NCBI RefSeq assembly: GCF_000013445.1
Contig: NC_007796.1
Coordinates: 3,012,936-3,076,935, forward strand
Length of the DNA: 64,000 nt
From: Methanospirillum hungatei JF-1
GTDB taxonomy: Archaea > Halobacteriota > Methanomicrobia > Methanomicrobiales > Methanospirillaceae
Reading direction: 5' to 3'
Each line of letters starts with the position of its first letter. Within the stretch, counting starts at the first letter, position 1. This document shows positions 33,512 to 43,207 of the stretch, piece after piece. The notes under the pieces are model-generated. The model made no database searches, was not told the origin of the DNA, and saw nothing but the letters and a program-made list of their open reading frames with translations. Both the position numbers and the translations under genes were made by a program.

Positions 33512-34642
33512 TTATGACGCCTCATTCCCGAATAAGGGGGCCAGATCAACCTTCTGCCACTCCTTGTCCATGACATTCATCCAGAGCGTCTGGTTCTGTG
33601 GCTCGAAGACAACCTGATGGTTGCTTGAGTACTTCCCGCCTCCGAGGTCAGAATGACAGAACTTTGATCCTCCATCCTCGATACAGACGTCACGGATCTC
33701 CATCATCTTCTCTGCATCGATCATTCCCTTCGCCTCTTCTGCCTGGCGGAGGAGGTTGTTATACCGGGAGAGTGAGTGTTCAGGGGGCTCTGGGAGGTTC
33801 CAGGATGGATCAACAAAATGGTTTGCAGCTGCAATAACTCCGTCACCGGTCCTTTTTACCGTCCGGTCGGTTGATTTCTCAAGCACAAATGCCTCGTCCG
33901 GCCCTGCAACATCCACGATCCAGCCAACATCAGGGGCAGTTCCGTTTATTGCCGCCTCCAGGGCATTCAGGTCAGAGTAATCGAACATGAACCGGTAGTA
34001 TTCAGTGATGAATTCCGGTCTGGTCTCGGGGGCATTATCTTCCCGGCCACAGTTATCATCAGCAATGAAGAGTCCTTTGTTGTTCATGAAGGTCTCTGGT
34101 CGTGCTCCGGCAGGGCTCCAGGTCGCAATGCTGTTGCTGCCATCCGTGGGGCGGTATATGGCAAGGACATACCATTCTGTGAGCGGCATTATAGAATCAG
34201 CAAGATCCCAGTTGCGGGAGACTACCGGGGAACCATCGGTTGTGTAATTGTCCCAGGCGGCAAGGTATGAACATGATGCAGGAACCGGTTCTGGGTTTGA
34301 AGAGGATAATAACAGGAAGATTGGCCCGTAATAGAGGAATGCAATATCATCATAGGTGAGCCCTGATGTCTCTGCCATACCGGTAAAGATCTCCCTTACC
34401 CGCTCGGGATAATATGCCGGAACCATTCTGGCATCCTTCATGATCTCTTCCTTTGTCATTCCCTGGCTTGTGATAGTGTTCATGAGGAATGCGTATTCTT
34501 CAGTCAGTTCTGTTTTCATAAGACCGCCATACTGACGTCCCATCTCACGATACGAACCGGTAAGGACAATGACCGGATAGAGACCAGCCTGATACCGTTG
34601 TCCGTCCTCAAAGGTGGCGATGAGAGGGAGATCAGTCGGCAT
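33512..34642 (-). CDS. C45-type (acyltransferase/NTN) hydrolase
   Basis: This 376-aa protein resembles the peptidase C45 / acyl-CoA:6-aminopenicillanate acyltransferase family of N-terminal nucleophile hydrolases: GSYREMGRQYG near residue 29, then the candidate nucleophile in PASCSYLAAWD near 123. SPVVSRNWDLADS and a late NHFVDPSW segment follow. Relatives cleave amide bonds in peptides or lipids. The preceding in-frame codons encode an export signal, but a TGA at 34643-34645 separates it from this ATG. As read, the enzyme would stay in the cytoplasm. Confidence 0.8.
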   Translation of the reverse strand: MPTDLPLIATFEDGQRYQAGLYPVIVLTGSYREMGRQYGGLMKTELTEEYAFLMNTITSQGMTKEEIMKDARMVPAYYPERVREIFTGMAETSGLTYDDIAFLYYGPIFLLLSSSNPEPVPASCSYLAAWDNYTTDGSPVVSRNWDLADSIMPLTEWYVLAIYRPTDGSNSIATWSPAGARPETFMNNKGLFIADDNCGREDNAPETRPEFITEYYRFMFDYSDLNALEAAINGTAPDVGWIVDVAGPDEAFVLEKSTDRTVKRTGDGVIAAANHFVDPSWNLPEPPEHSLSRYNNLLRQAEEAKGMIDAEKMMEIRDVCIEDGGSKFCHSDLGGGKYSSNHQVVFEPQNQTLWMNVMDKEWQKVDLAPLFGNEAS

Positions 34643-34732
34643 TCAGGTGGGAGATTGCTCCTGCTCCGATGAAAAGACGGCAGCAGTGATGGCCAGCAAA
34701 CAGAGGAGTAAAGTAACGAGAATTGCTTTCAT
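34643..34732 (-). other. Signal peptide segment severed from the C45 hydrolase by TGA
   Basis: The codons from ATG 34732 encode 29 residues with a basic start and hydrophobic core (KAILVTLLLCLLAITAAVF), then SSEQEQSPT, TGA, and directly in frame the hydrolase ATG. A TATA-like tttatata lies about 26 nt upstream on the minus strand. The natural gene therefore probably began here. Loss by a point mutation is the simplest reading. Confidence 0.65.
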
Positions 34733-34923
34733 AATGGTATGAGTTCTTTTTAAGTATATAAAGGGGCTGATGGTAGAGGGATGCACCGGATTTATTGGAG
34801 GATGAGCGTTTTTTAATTTTGTCTGATTATAATTTAGGGAGTGTTTTTTGAGGATAGTATCTAAACGATCCCCGTACACAATAATCATAATCACATAGAA
34901 ACTAAATATTATTGAGAAGAGGA

Positions 34924-35142
34924 ATGTTCCAAAAATTCAACATACTCATAGAACCTGGAGAGGATGGATGGTTTGTTGTAACCGTACCGGGGCTTCCTGG
35001 CTGCATCACACAGGGAAAGACAATAGAAGAAGCTACAGATAATGCAAAAGAGGCAATTGAAGCATATCTGGAAGCAAATCCAAATCATATTACTCTTCAG
35101 GCTAATCAGGTTTGCGTCAGAGAAGTGCAGGTTAATGTCTAA
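34924..35142 (+). CDS. hicB: HicB-family antitoxin
   Basis: This 72-aa protein has the HicB fold: FNILIEPGEDGWFVVTVPGL followed by PGCITQGKTIEEATDNAKEA, the partial RNase H-like core of HicB antitoxins. No DNA-binding C-terminus (HTH or RHH) is present, so it is a short form. The ATG at 34924 is chosen over TTG 34912. It should neutralise HicA and repress the operon, although the DNA-binding part is missing. Confidence 0.85.
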   Translation: MFQKFNILIEPGEDGWFVVTVPGLPGCITQGKTIEEATDNAKEAIEAYLEANPNHITLQANQVCVREVQVNV

Positions 35143-35147
35143 TAGTA

Positions 35148-35378
35148 ATGAGTAAATTTCCTCTTCTTCCCGCCCGGAAAGTAATAAATGCCATGATTCG
35201 GTTGGGATATTTCATCGATCATCAGAAAGGGAGTCATGTTGTTCTTAAAAGAAACGATGGACAGAGAACAGTCGTAATTCCTGACCTTAATGAACTGGAT
35301 AGAGGGACTCTGAAAGCAATTCTGAAGCAGTCCGGAATTGAAATCGAGGAGTTATTGTCGGTTCTTCTATTGCAATAA
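35148..35378 (+). CDS. hicA: HicA-family mRNA interferase toxin
   Basis: This 76-aa protein is a dsRBD-like HicA (YcfA) toxin: LPARKVINAMIRLGYFI, then KGSHVVLKRNDG with the catalytic histidine, and a closing ELDRGTLKAILKQSGI. It cleaves mRNA when not bound by HicB. It starts 5 nt after hicB, so the pair is an operon. The order is antitoxin first, the reverse of the usual hicAB. Confidence 0.85.
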   Translation: MSKFPLLPARKVINAMIRLGYFIDHQKGSHVVLKRNDGQRTVVIPDLNELDRGTLKAILKQSGIEIEELLSVLLLQ

Positions 35379-35413
35379 TTGATTGGATAATACACATTCT
35401 GATAGATAGTAAC

Positions 35414-35456
35414 TCACCCTGCAACTGCCGAACAGAGTAACTCCGCCTGTTGCATC
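35414..35456 (-). other. Severed 3' end of hsdR, including left target-site duplicate
   Basis: Joining these bases to the hsdR frame at 37182 (one copy of the duplicate kept) gives VMQ followed by QAELLCSAVAG and a TGA stop at 35414-35416. That is the standard HsdR ending. The bases GTTGCATC at 35449-35456 recur at 37174-37181 on the other side of the IS. Confidence 0.85.
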
Positions 35457-37173
35457 CCACATTCGCCAGATCTTTTTTCAACAATAGAATTTTTCGTACT
35501 CCGGCCCAAGCAATCGCAATATCTTCAATAGTTCTCGATCCAAATTCTGGATAGATGAATGGAGTGCATCATTGACAGAAATAATACATGACTTAATCTC
35601 TCTGAATTTAAAAAAAATCCATTTGAGCGTTGGACGAGAGGTAGGTTTCTTCTTCTGATTCAACACCGTTTCATCTTCTTCTTTCAGCCTTTTTCGCAGC
35701 AGCATTTCAGTATATGAGTAAACCATGAGGCAGAGAACCATAACCATACATAAAGCCTCGATCCTTTTTTCACTTTTCAGATAAACTTCAGCAACCCGGA
35801 ATGATTTGTCCTTTAAAAACCGGAAACCTTTTTCGACAAGCATCTGTCCTTTATAGTGATTCAGAACCGTTTCAGAATCCAAACTCAAAACATTCGTTGC
35901 AAGAATAAATCTGCCCAGATACTGTTTTTCACTTTCAACGAAATCCTGAGCAAGTTCAACCCTTGCATCGATCGAATATTGTGGGATTAACGTTTCTCCT
36001 GCTTTTGGGCGCCCCTTCTTACCATTTTCCCGTTTATAACTGACCTTGATCCTTGAATCCACCAATTTTACTAAAGGTGTTTCATTAAGATAGCGTAAGA
36101 GAGCGTTATTGGCATCTGTTTCACATGCATAGCATACTTTAGAAATCTGTTTTAACCCTTTTAATGCGGCTTTGAACCTCACAGGGAGGTTTTTCTCAAA
36201 CGTCTTCAATTCTCGAGCTTTCATCTCTTCAGATGAGACAACAATCCATTTTTGAGGAACACCACCATAATGTGAGTCAACGCTACTGCAAGAATACCGT
36301 GGATCTGAGGTAGGAGTGAAGAGAAGATCAGATTTGAGTAACTCTGTCATCTCATTTATTGTGGCTGGGACATTTGATATCCACCTTGTTTCCGGACCGA
36401 GGGTTTTGATGTTTTTATCAGTATACAGGGCACTGTCACCCATGAAGATTACATCAGGATCAAATGTGAATGAATCTTGCAATGATAGGATTGTTTGCAC
36501 AAGAACTTCCTTATCTGATTCGTTGCCATCGTGTGCACGAGCAAAAATCGGTATCCCGTGTTGGTTAACCACCATACTTAAGGCAAATCTGTTTAAATCC
36601 CAGCGTTTGTCTTTTGGATGTCCCTTTGTAATTTTGATACATCCATCTCCGGATTCATTTCCATATTCACCATGAACACTGAAATTGGTTGTATCAACAT
36701 GACAAAGCTGTACTCCATCTTTGTAAACAGTAAACATCTGGGTGACAAGATCAGTAAAGAGCTTGCTGGGGCCATATGCATATATCTTATCCAAAAGGCG
36801 ACCAATGACTGATTCATTTAGATTTTTTGCAGAAATATCCGGACCTATGAGACGTTCCAAATCAAGATGCTTGCAGTATTCGGGAAAAAGATAGAGTCGT
36901 CTCTCTGTGAATCCAAGTCCGTTGAGAATGAGGGCTAATAAAATTTGAGAACTTGATATTTGATGTTGACCAATTTTAGGGATTGCCCGGTCAATTATAG
37001 GAGCTAAACCAAGCTTATGGAACGTGCCTGCAACTATTCCAAGATGATCAATGGTTTTTATGGAGTCTATTTCTAATGAAACATCCTCATCTTTCATTAA
37101 TTATAGTAATGGAGATCTTCTTAGTTATATAGTTTACTATTATATAAAATTTTAATAGATCTGACGAATATAG
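35457..37173 (-). mobile_element. IS1634-like insertion sequence
   Basis: This 1,717-bp element is bounded by 17-bp imperfect inverted repeats: left ccacattcgccagatct (35457-35473), right agatctgacgaatatag (37157-37173), 14 of 17 matching. An 8-bp direct repeat GTTGCATC (35449-35456 and 37174-37181) is a target-site duplication. It carries one transposase. Family is inferred from the transposase. Insertion removed the last 11 codons of hsdR. Confidence 0.88.
35478..37097 (-). CDS. IS1634-family transposase (DDE)
   Basis: This 539-aa transposase has an N-terminal DUF4277-like region (HLGIVAGTFHKLGLAPIIDR), then the DDE/DDD RNase H-like core: VDTTNFSVHGEYG, FMGDSALYTDKN, and a C-terminal region with VEKGFRFLKDK supplying the catalytic glutamate. 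These are typical of the IS1634 group of the IS4 superfamily. The frame is intact, so the element may still be active. It lies between the element's terminal repeats. Confidence 0.9.
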   Translation of the reverse strand: MKDEDVSLEIDSIKTIDHLGIVAGTFHKLGLAPIIDRAIPKIGQHQISSSQILLALILNGLGFTERRLYLFPEYCKHLDLERLIGPDISAKNLNESVIGRLLDKIYAYGPSKLFTDLVTQMFTVYKDGVQLCHVDTTNFSVHGEYGNESGDGCIKITKGHPKDKRWDLNRFALSMVVNQHGIPIFARAHDGNESDKEVLVQTILSLQDSFTFDPDVIFMGDSALYTDKNIKTLGPETRWISNVPATINEMTELLKSDLLFTPTSDPRYSCSSVDSHYGGVPQKWIVVSSEEMKARELKTFEKNLPVRFKAALKGLKQISKVCYACETDANNALLRYLNETPLVKLVDSRIKVSYKRENGKKGRPKAGETLIPQYSIDARVELAQDFVESEKQYLGRFILATNVLSLDSETVLNHYKGQMLVEKGFRFLKDKSFRVAEVYLKSEKRIEALCMVMVLCLMVYSYTEMLLRKRLKEEDETVLNQKKKPTSRPTLKWIFFKFREIKSCIISVNDALHSSIQNLDRELLKILRLLGPEYEKFYC

Positions 37174-40100
37174 GTTGCATCACCGTCTGAATAGCATTCT
37201 CCTGTTTGTCCGGAGGATACCCGTTCACCCGGAGGATTCTCTTTATCGCAACCCGCATCTTTGCCCGAACCGATTCACGTGATGACCAGTCGATCGTAAC
37301 ATTCTCCCTGATGGTCTTTACCAGGTCCTGGGCTATCTTTTTGAGTATGTCATCACCGAGAATCACCACCGCACTGTCATTCACACCGAGTGCATCGTAA
37401 AATGCAAGTTCTGCCTCGGTAAGTCCCAGATCCTCTCCTCTCTGCTGAGCCTCCCTGATCTCCCGTGCAATCTGCGCAAGTTCTTTTAAGATCTCCTGGG
37501 TCGTGACCTTCCGGTTATTGTACTTGTTTATCGTCTGCTCAAGCATCTCGGAGAATTTTCTTGCTTCGGTTGTGTTTTTCCGGGTTCGTGCCCGGATCTG
37601 ATCATTCAGCAGCCGGGTCATGGCAGCAATTGCCACATTCTGATTTTTGTATTTCAGGAGGTCATTGAGGAACTCTTCGGAGAGGACTGAGATATCTCCG
37701 ACATCCTTTCCCATCTCCTTGAAGATATCGACAATACCAAGGGGGACAATGGATTTTGAAACTATCTGCTTTACCGCCAGATTCAGTTCGTACTCTGATT
37801 TTCCTGCTCCTTCTGATGTCTTTATGATTTGTGCCCGAACGGCCTGGAAATACGCGACATCTTCCCGGATCTCAATGGCTTTTTCATGGGGGAGAGCAAG
37901 GGCAAAAGCCTGGGAGAGTTCAAGCACGTGCTGCATAAAGTCTGATTTCCGTTCAGGATCATCAAGGACATAGTTGAATCCTGCCTGAAGGATGGAAAGA
38001 CGAGTCGCTGCCGGAGCTCCCCGCCAGCCTGACCAGTCAAATCCATGGAAGAGATGACAACAGACCTCGTACTTCTCCATCATCTTATCGACTATCCTCT
38101 CCTGGTCAAATACGGGATCCCCTTTGCCTTTACTCTCCGTGTAGGTGACCAGGGCTTTTTTCAGTTCTTCGGCAAGACCGATGTAATCAACAATAAGTCC
38201 ACCAGGCTTATCTCTCCATACCCGGTTTACCCTGGCGATTGCCTGCATAAGAGTATGGCCCTTCATGGGCTTGTCGATATACATAGTATGCAGACAGGGA
38301 ACATCAAATCCGGTCAGCCACATATCACGGACAATTGCGATTTTGAATGGATCTTCCGGATCTTTAAACCGTTTTGCAAGGAGTTCCCGGCCTGATTTGG
38401 GTCTGATGTGTTTCTGGAAATCTTTCTCATCGCCTGCTGAACCGGTCATGATCACCTTCAGGAACCCCTCATTGTCTGAATGAGAATCCCAATCAGGTTG
38501 CCTCTCAACCAGTGCTTTGTAGAGCTCCACACAGATCCGCCTGCTCATGCAGACGATCATCGCTTTCCCTTCGATGGCATCTGACCGCTGCTTAAAGTGG
38601 CGGATGAGATCATCAGCAACCTCATTGATTCGTTTCTCATCTCCGACGATGGCCTCAAGGGCAGCCCATTTTGTCCGGAGTTTCTCTTTTCTGATGACTT
38701 CTTCGTTCTCAGTGACTTCTTCAAACTCCTGGTCAATGAGCGGTTTTATCTGCTCATTCATCCTGATATCGACGATACGGCTTTCGTAATAGATAGGAAC
38801 GGTTGCCTTGTCCTTGATGGCCTGCTGGATATCATAGACGCTGATGTATTCACCAAAGACGTTTCTGGTGACTTTATCCTGAAGGTCGATGGGTGTCCCG
38901 GTAAATCCGATAAATGAGGCGTTTGGGAGAGCATCACGGATGTACTTGGCAAATCCGTAACTTATCTCTCCTTTCTTGCTTACTTTTCCATGCATCCCGT
39001 ACTGGCTCCGGTGTGCCTCATCTGCGATGACAATGATGTTCTTCCGGTCAGAGAGGAGGGGATAGGTCTCCTTGTTCTCATCTTCGGGGAAGAACTTCTG
39101 AATGGTAGTGAAGACGACACCACCAGATGCGACACTGAGCAGTGTCTTCAGATGGTCCCGGCCCTCTGCCTGGATGGGCGTCTGGCGGAGGAGTTTTCTG
39201 CACCGGGAGAAGGTTCCGAAGAGTTGATCGTCAAGATCATTCCGGTCGGTGATGACCAGGATCGTCGGGTTCTGGAGTGATGGAGTCTGGATGATCTTTC
39301 CTGAGTAAAAGACCATGGTGAGACTTTTTCCTGACCCCTGGGTATGCCAGACGACTCCGCACCGGCGGTCTCCGACGTCACTGATAGCTGTCTCGGTAGA
39401 CCTGACCGCCAGGTTTACGGCATGATACTGGTGGTATCCGGCCAGTTTCTTGATGGTGTTTCCCCGTTCATCCTCTTCAAATACGATAAAGAACCGGATC
39501 AGGTCAAGAAGCCGCTTTTTGTTACAGACACCCCGGATGAGCACTTCGATCTCAGGGATATGATTCGGGGCTTCCTGTGCTCCGTCAATCGTCCTCCACC
39601 GGGAGAACCGTTCAAGTGATGCGGAGAGGGTTCCAATCCGTGTCTGGATTCCGTCTGAGATGATCGCCATGGTATTGTATGAGAAGAATGAGGGGATCTC
39701 CTGCATATACGTCTGGAGCTGGTTATGGGCAATGGTCAGGGTGGCCCGTTCATCGGTGGGGTTTTTGAGTTCAAAGATGATGACCGGGATTCCGTTGATG
39801 AAGAGGACGATATCAGGCCTTCGGTGGTTTTTCCCTTCCTGAATGGTGAACTGATTGACGACAAGGAACTCGTTGTTCTCCGGGTGTTCAAAGTCAATAA
39901 GCCTGACCTGATCTCCACCAACGGATCCATCCTTCCGCCGGTATTCAACCGTGATTCCACCGGAGAGCATCTCATGAACGGTCTTATTATTCTGTATGAG
40001 GGTGGTATGACCGGGATTGGTGAGGATCTTCTGTGCTGCTTCATGGGCATCACAGGGGAGCGTTTTGTTGAGCCGGAAGATGGCGTCTTCGAGTCTGGAC

Positions 40101-40249
40101 CCAAGGAGGTATTCTTCAAACGAGTTTCGGATCTGATCCCGTTCTCCGGGTGCGACCTCATACCCATAGAGGACCTCGTACCCAAGGTCACGAAAGATAT
40201 CAAGTGCTGTTTCTTCTACGTCAGATTCACATAATCCCGTTGTTGCCAT
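37121..40249 (-). CDS. hsdR: Type I restriction enzyme R subunit, C-terminus altered by IS insertion
   Basis: This 1,042-aa motor/nuclease subunit has an N-terminal PD-(D/E)xK nuclease ([11 protein letters not shown] then IIFELKNP), helicase motif I in [11 protein letters not shown] near 305, DEAHRSQYG near 400, GFTGTP and the [13 protein letters not shown] region. The complex cuts DNA at a distance from unmethylated sites. The natural ending is lost: after VMQ the IS end supplies 17 foreign residues ([17 protein letters not shown]). Since the nuclease and motor are intact, activity could survive. Confidence 0.93.
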   Translation of the reverse strand: MATTGLCESDVEETALDIFRDLGYEVLYGYEVAPGERDQIRNSFEEYLLGSRLEDAIFRLNKTLPCDAHEAAQKILTNPGHTTLIQNNKTVHEMLSGGITVEYRRKDGSVGGDQVRLIDFEHPENNEFLVVNQFTIQEGKNHRRPDIVLFINGIPVIIFELKNPTDERATLTIAHNQLQTYMQEIPSFFSYNTMAIISDGIQTRIGTLSASLERFSRWRTIDGAQEAPNHIPEIEVLIRGVCNKKRLLDLIRFFIVFEEDERGNTIKKLAGYHQYHAVNLAVRSTETAISDVGDRRCGVVWHTQGSGKSLTMVFYSGKIIQTPSLQNPTILVITDRNDLDDQLFGTFSRCRKLLRQTPIQAEGRDHLKTLLSVASGGVVFTTIQKFFPEDENKETYPLLSDRKNIIVIADEAHRSQYGMHGKVSKKGEISYGFAKYIRDALPNASFIGFTGTPIDLQDKVTRNVFGEYISVYDIQQAIKDKATVPIYYESRIVDIRMNEQIKPLIDQEFEEVTENEEVIRKEKLRTKWAALEAIVGDEKRINEVADDLIRHFKQRSDAIEGKAMIVCMSRRICVELYKALVERQPDWDSHSDNEGFLKVIMTGSAGDEKDFQKHIRPKSGRELLAKRFKDPEDPFKIAIVRDMWLTGFDVPCLHTMYIDKPMKGHTLMQAIARVNRVWRDKPGGLIVDYIGLAEELKKALVTYTESKGKGDPVFDQERIVDKMMEKYEVCCHLFHGFDWSGWRGAPAATRLSILQAGFNYVLDDPERKSDFMQHVLELSQAFALALPHEKAIEIREDVAYFQAVRAQIIKTSEGAGKSEYELNLAVKQIVSKSIVPLGIVDIFKEMGKDVGDISVLSEEFLNDLLKYKNQNVAIAAMTRLLNDQIRARTRKNTTEARKFSEMLEQTINKYNNRKVTTQEILKELAQIAREIREAQQRGEDLGLTEAELAFYDALGVNDSAVVILGDDILKKIAQDLVKTIRENVTIDWSSRESVRAKMRVAIKRILRVNGYPPDKQENAIQTVMQPIFVRSIKILYNSKLYN

Positions 40250-40254
40250 GATTG

Positions 40255-41670
40255 TTACCGTTTGTCGGCAGTGATTTCAGAGAGATATTCGTGTAATACT
40301 TCTTTTCCAGCAGGGGTTATCCGGTACTTCTGATTTTTGCTTGTTGGTCTGTCCGGAATGGTGAGCTCAAGAAGACCATCTTCTACTAATGGCTGGAGAA
40401 TATGTTTTCGGAATTTAGTCCTATCAGTTCTCCCAAAATATGAGAGTATTTCAACTAATGTACTCTCCTTCTGGCATATCTTCAGGAGATCCATCTTCTC
40501 TCTTCTTTGTGCTATCTTAGTGCCATCTTGGTGTCGGTCATCTTCAGGAGTCTCCATCGGAGTGAAGGTTACGGTGAAAAACCCATCTGCATCAAAGACC
40601 GGTTCCGGGCACCCAGATTCCCGTGCTCCTTCCCTCATCCGCTCGATTCCGGTCCCGGCCTTTTCGATAAACCCTATCCGGTGATAGAGGTCAGCAATGA
40701 TGGGGTTCCTTCTGACGCTCTTATGTCCGAGATCGGTCTGCTGCATCCCCGGAGGAAGGCCGCCAGGACTTATTATCTCAATCCGGTCAGAGAAGATCTG
40801 GACAAAGACGTTCGCACCTTCGATAAACCAGTCCCGGTGCATGACCGCATTGGTGATTGCCTCCCGATGTGAAGCCATCGGGTATTCAGGGATCTCTTCT
40901 CTTTTCAGGCCTTCGATCTTGTACGCAAGCCGGGTATTTCGCTCGATAAAGCGGAGACTATCCTCGATATCGGCAACTGCTCCACCTGCGAAGTCCTTCC
41001 GGTCAAGGATACGGACATTGGTCGTCCCCTGAAAGAGGATGCAGGTGATGTATGCCTGGTTGAAGAACCTCCGGGGATCTTTTGCAAAGAAGAGGATGCC
41101 GACATTCCGGAAGAGAAGTTTTCCGCCTGATCGCTCTGTTGTTTCGATATTGACGAGAATATTTTCCTGGTTTCCATTCGGTGATATCCCACTCTGTGAG
41201 AGCCAGTTCGTGAATTTTTCTTCGTCTAAATCTTCCGGATACCTGAATTTTGGTGATACGGAGAGTTCAAACCTGATGGCTCCTTCTTTCTGGAAGAAGG
41301 TCCGGATCTCTTCACGGGTGAGTTTCTGGGTGACGGCCCCCTGTCGCCAGAAGAACCCGTCGCTGCACTGGACTGGTTTTTCAGAACTCTCCCGGACCGT
41401 GATGATGGTGACGGTGTCGATGTGGGTGAGAAGGATCTTGACCGGCGGGTCACAGTTCCGGGCGATGTCCTGTATTCGTGCCCTGATGTCATTCGTGTCT
41501 GTGATACCCTTGACCGATCCGTCGTCCCTGACTCCGAGGAGGATTTTGCCTCCGGTTGTGTTGGCAAAGGCTACGAGTTCCCGTGATAAAGCAGAGGAGA
41601 GAGATTCCTTGTACTCGAGCATGGAGCCTTCGCCTTCTTGGAGCAGGATCGAGAGATCAGTACGGTTCAT
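40255..41670 (-). CDS. AlbA_2 (Schlafen AAA_4)-domain regulator with winged helix
   Basis: This 471-aa protein has an N-terminal AlbA_2 domain ([11 protein letters not shown], then [18 protein letters not shown]), a central HATPase-like segment ([14 protein letters not shown], then [15 protein letters not shown]) and a C-terminal winged helix (near 400-465). It matches the COG2865 type of predicted regulator. Such genes often lie in type I RM loci. The role is inferred as nucleic-acid binding or regulation. Start ATG 41670 overlaps the region of the hsdS stop; an upstream GTG at 41682 is possible. Confidence 0.85.
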   Translation of the reverse strand: MNRTDLSILLQEGEGSMLEYKESLSSALSRELVAFANTTGGKILLGVRDDGSVKGITDTNDIRARIQDIARNCDPPVKILLTHIDTVTIITVRESSEKPVQCSDGFFWRQGAVTQKLTREEIRTFFQKEGAIRFELSVSPKFRYPEDLDEEKFTNWLSQSGISPNGNQENILVNIETTERSGGKLLFRNVGILFFAKDPRRFFNQAYITCILFQGTTNVRILDRKDFAGGAVADIEDSLRFIERNTRLAYKIEGLKREEIPEYPMASHREAITNAVMHRDWFIEGANVFVQIFSDRIEIISPGGLPPGMQQTDLGHKSVRRNPIIADLYHRIGFIEKAGTGIERMREGARESGCPEPVFDADGFFTVTFTPMETPEDDRHQDGTKIAQRREKMDLLKICQKESTLVEILSYFGRTDRTKFRKHILQPLVEDGLLELTIPDRPTSKNQKYRITPAGKEVLHEYLSEITADKR

Positions 41671-41671
41671 G

Positions 41672-42631
41672 TCAGGATACACCGGTGAATTGTTCGGGGT
41701 TGTCTATGGGAAGTTCGCCGGAGAGGAGTTTGGGGAGGAGGGTATCACGTGTTTGCGACAATTCTTGATTTTGTATTAAATTAGATTTTATTTTCGTAAA
41801 AATCGGGTTTATCAATAAACTATATGCCTGCATTAGTTTTTTTGGTGGTAAACATAGTGATAAGGGCTTAAAATTCTTTTTACTTATCTCTAAAAAAGTA
41901 GTTCCATTGGCATTTCCTATGATCAACTCCATATTTGCTTTAAGCCATTCAAAGATGAAATAATTATTACAGGATTCATTCGGAATTAACGCAATAAAAC
42001 CTTGATTAATTGAGATTGGGGCAATTGTTATTGAGACATATCCAATAGGAGCTCTTGATGATAAAAGAACTGTACCAATAGGTAAAATCCCAGAACTTAT
42101 TTCTCCAACACCTAATTCAGTGATTGTTCTTTCCGTTGATAATATGAAGGGTGTTTTACTATTTGACAAATCTTTAGGAGTGCAAAACGGAATATTTCCG
42201 CCCCAATAAGATTCATTTTCAGTTGAAGGAGTCGAACCACCTTTTACTTCCAGTATATCTCCAATCGGTTTGATCTGCCACCCTTTCGGGATCTCCTGCC
42301 CCTCAACTTCTTCAAACTCGCTCGGAAACAGGGCCGCCGTTGCCGCATCCATCCCCTCGGGCTGCCGTCCTTCGGCCTTGGCCCGGACCGGGTCGAAGTC
42401 GATGAACCAGCTCGTGAAGATGGCCCGGGCGATGGATTCGAGGGTTTCGTTCATCCGGCGGTTGAGTTCGATCTTATCGTCGAGGGTGCCGAGGATGTGG
42501 GCGATGGCTTTTTGGGTGGGGAGGGGAGGGAGATTTATAGATATTTTACGAGCTGAACCTACGTTAAAATGCTGTTGGACTGCACCTACCAAATGGGATT
42601 GAATATGAGAATGAGTAATTGAGTTAATATA
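41672..42631 (-). pseudogene. hsdS: Type I specificity subunit, 3' fragment
   Basis: These 319 codons hold the end of the first recognition domain, the central conserved region (LPPLPTQKAIAHILGTLDDK, then KIELNRRMNE), the second recognition domain (GGSTPSTENESYWGGNIPFC) and the final conserved helix. Joined to 44760-45122 they give a 440-residue HsdS of normal length. The frame continues upstream into intron sequence to 42775, which is not natural coding. The join is exact in frame (E codon 44760-44762 next to Y codon 42629-42631). Confidence 0.85.
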
Positions 42632-43018
42632 GTGCGACAAGAAGCAGTAAATCGGATTGCGAACCCGGTTTAAAATCGGTAACGCCACCCAATCCATTCT
42701 GGGCGTCCCTACCTGCACGTGCGTGTTTAGCAATAAACGGGTGCGAAGCTGCAGGAACAACGTGGTGATTCCCATAGTCTCTTTGGGATAAGCTGCCAGG
42801 GAAAGGTATCATGGACAAACAAACGTTGAACCGCTGCAGGATCGTTAATTATATCAGGAGGAAAGAGATTTGCCCCTGTCCCCACTGAGGGAGAATCACG
42901 GTATCAGTAGCTTGAATTATGCTGGTACGAATGGACGAAGCTGATTCCGGTCTATGGGCGGGTCCTAAAATACCACAATTATCCGATTTATTGAACTTGG
43001 AAAACCCAATACGCTCCT

Positions 43019-43046
43019 AAAAAAAAAAAAAAAAAATTTTTTTTTA
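43019..43046. repeat. A19T9 homopolymer palindrome in the intron
   Basis: Nineteen A are followed by nine T, flanked by cct and agg, so the outer bases can pair in a stem (CCT and AAAAAAAAA with TTTTTTTTT and AGG). It lies in the 5' part of the intron before the reverse transcriptase gene. The homopolymer length could be an assembly artefact. Confidence 0.7.
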
Positions 43047-43207
43047 GGTAAGAACCTTGTGAGAGGAACCACATGCGTAGTGGGAGTAGGAGGCTGCAAA
43101 ACGCGAATGCCCGGCTGTAATGGCTGTGGATAGGGGTTCAAACTTTGCCCTGACCTGAAAGGGTGCCGACGTGCAGCTGGTTTTTCACGGCGAACAGGAT
43201 GGTTTCA

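Noticed and set aside
34643-34645. TGA read as selenocysteine
   Set aside because: No selenocysteine insertion element is apparent nearby, and the position lies at a signal-peptide junction, not in an active site.
39725-40234. 169-aa plus-strand frame in hsdR
   Set aside because: It is the antisense of the conserved HsdR nuclease domain.
42632-42775. Upstream part of the hsdS 3' frame as natural HsdS coding
   Set aside because: These bases are the start of the group II intron read on the wrong strand; exact removal gives a better HsdS.
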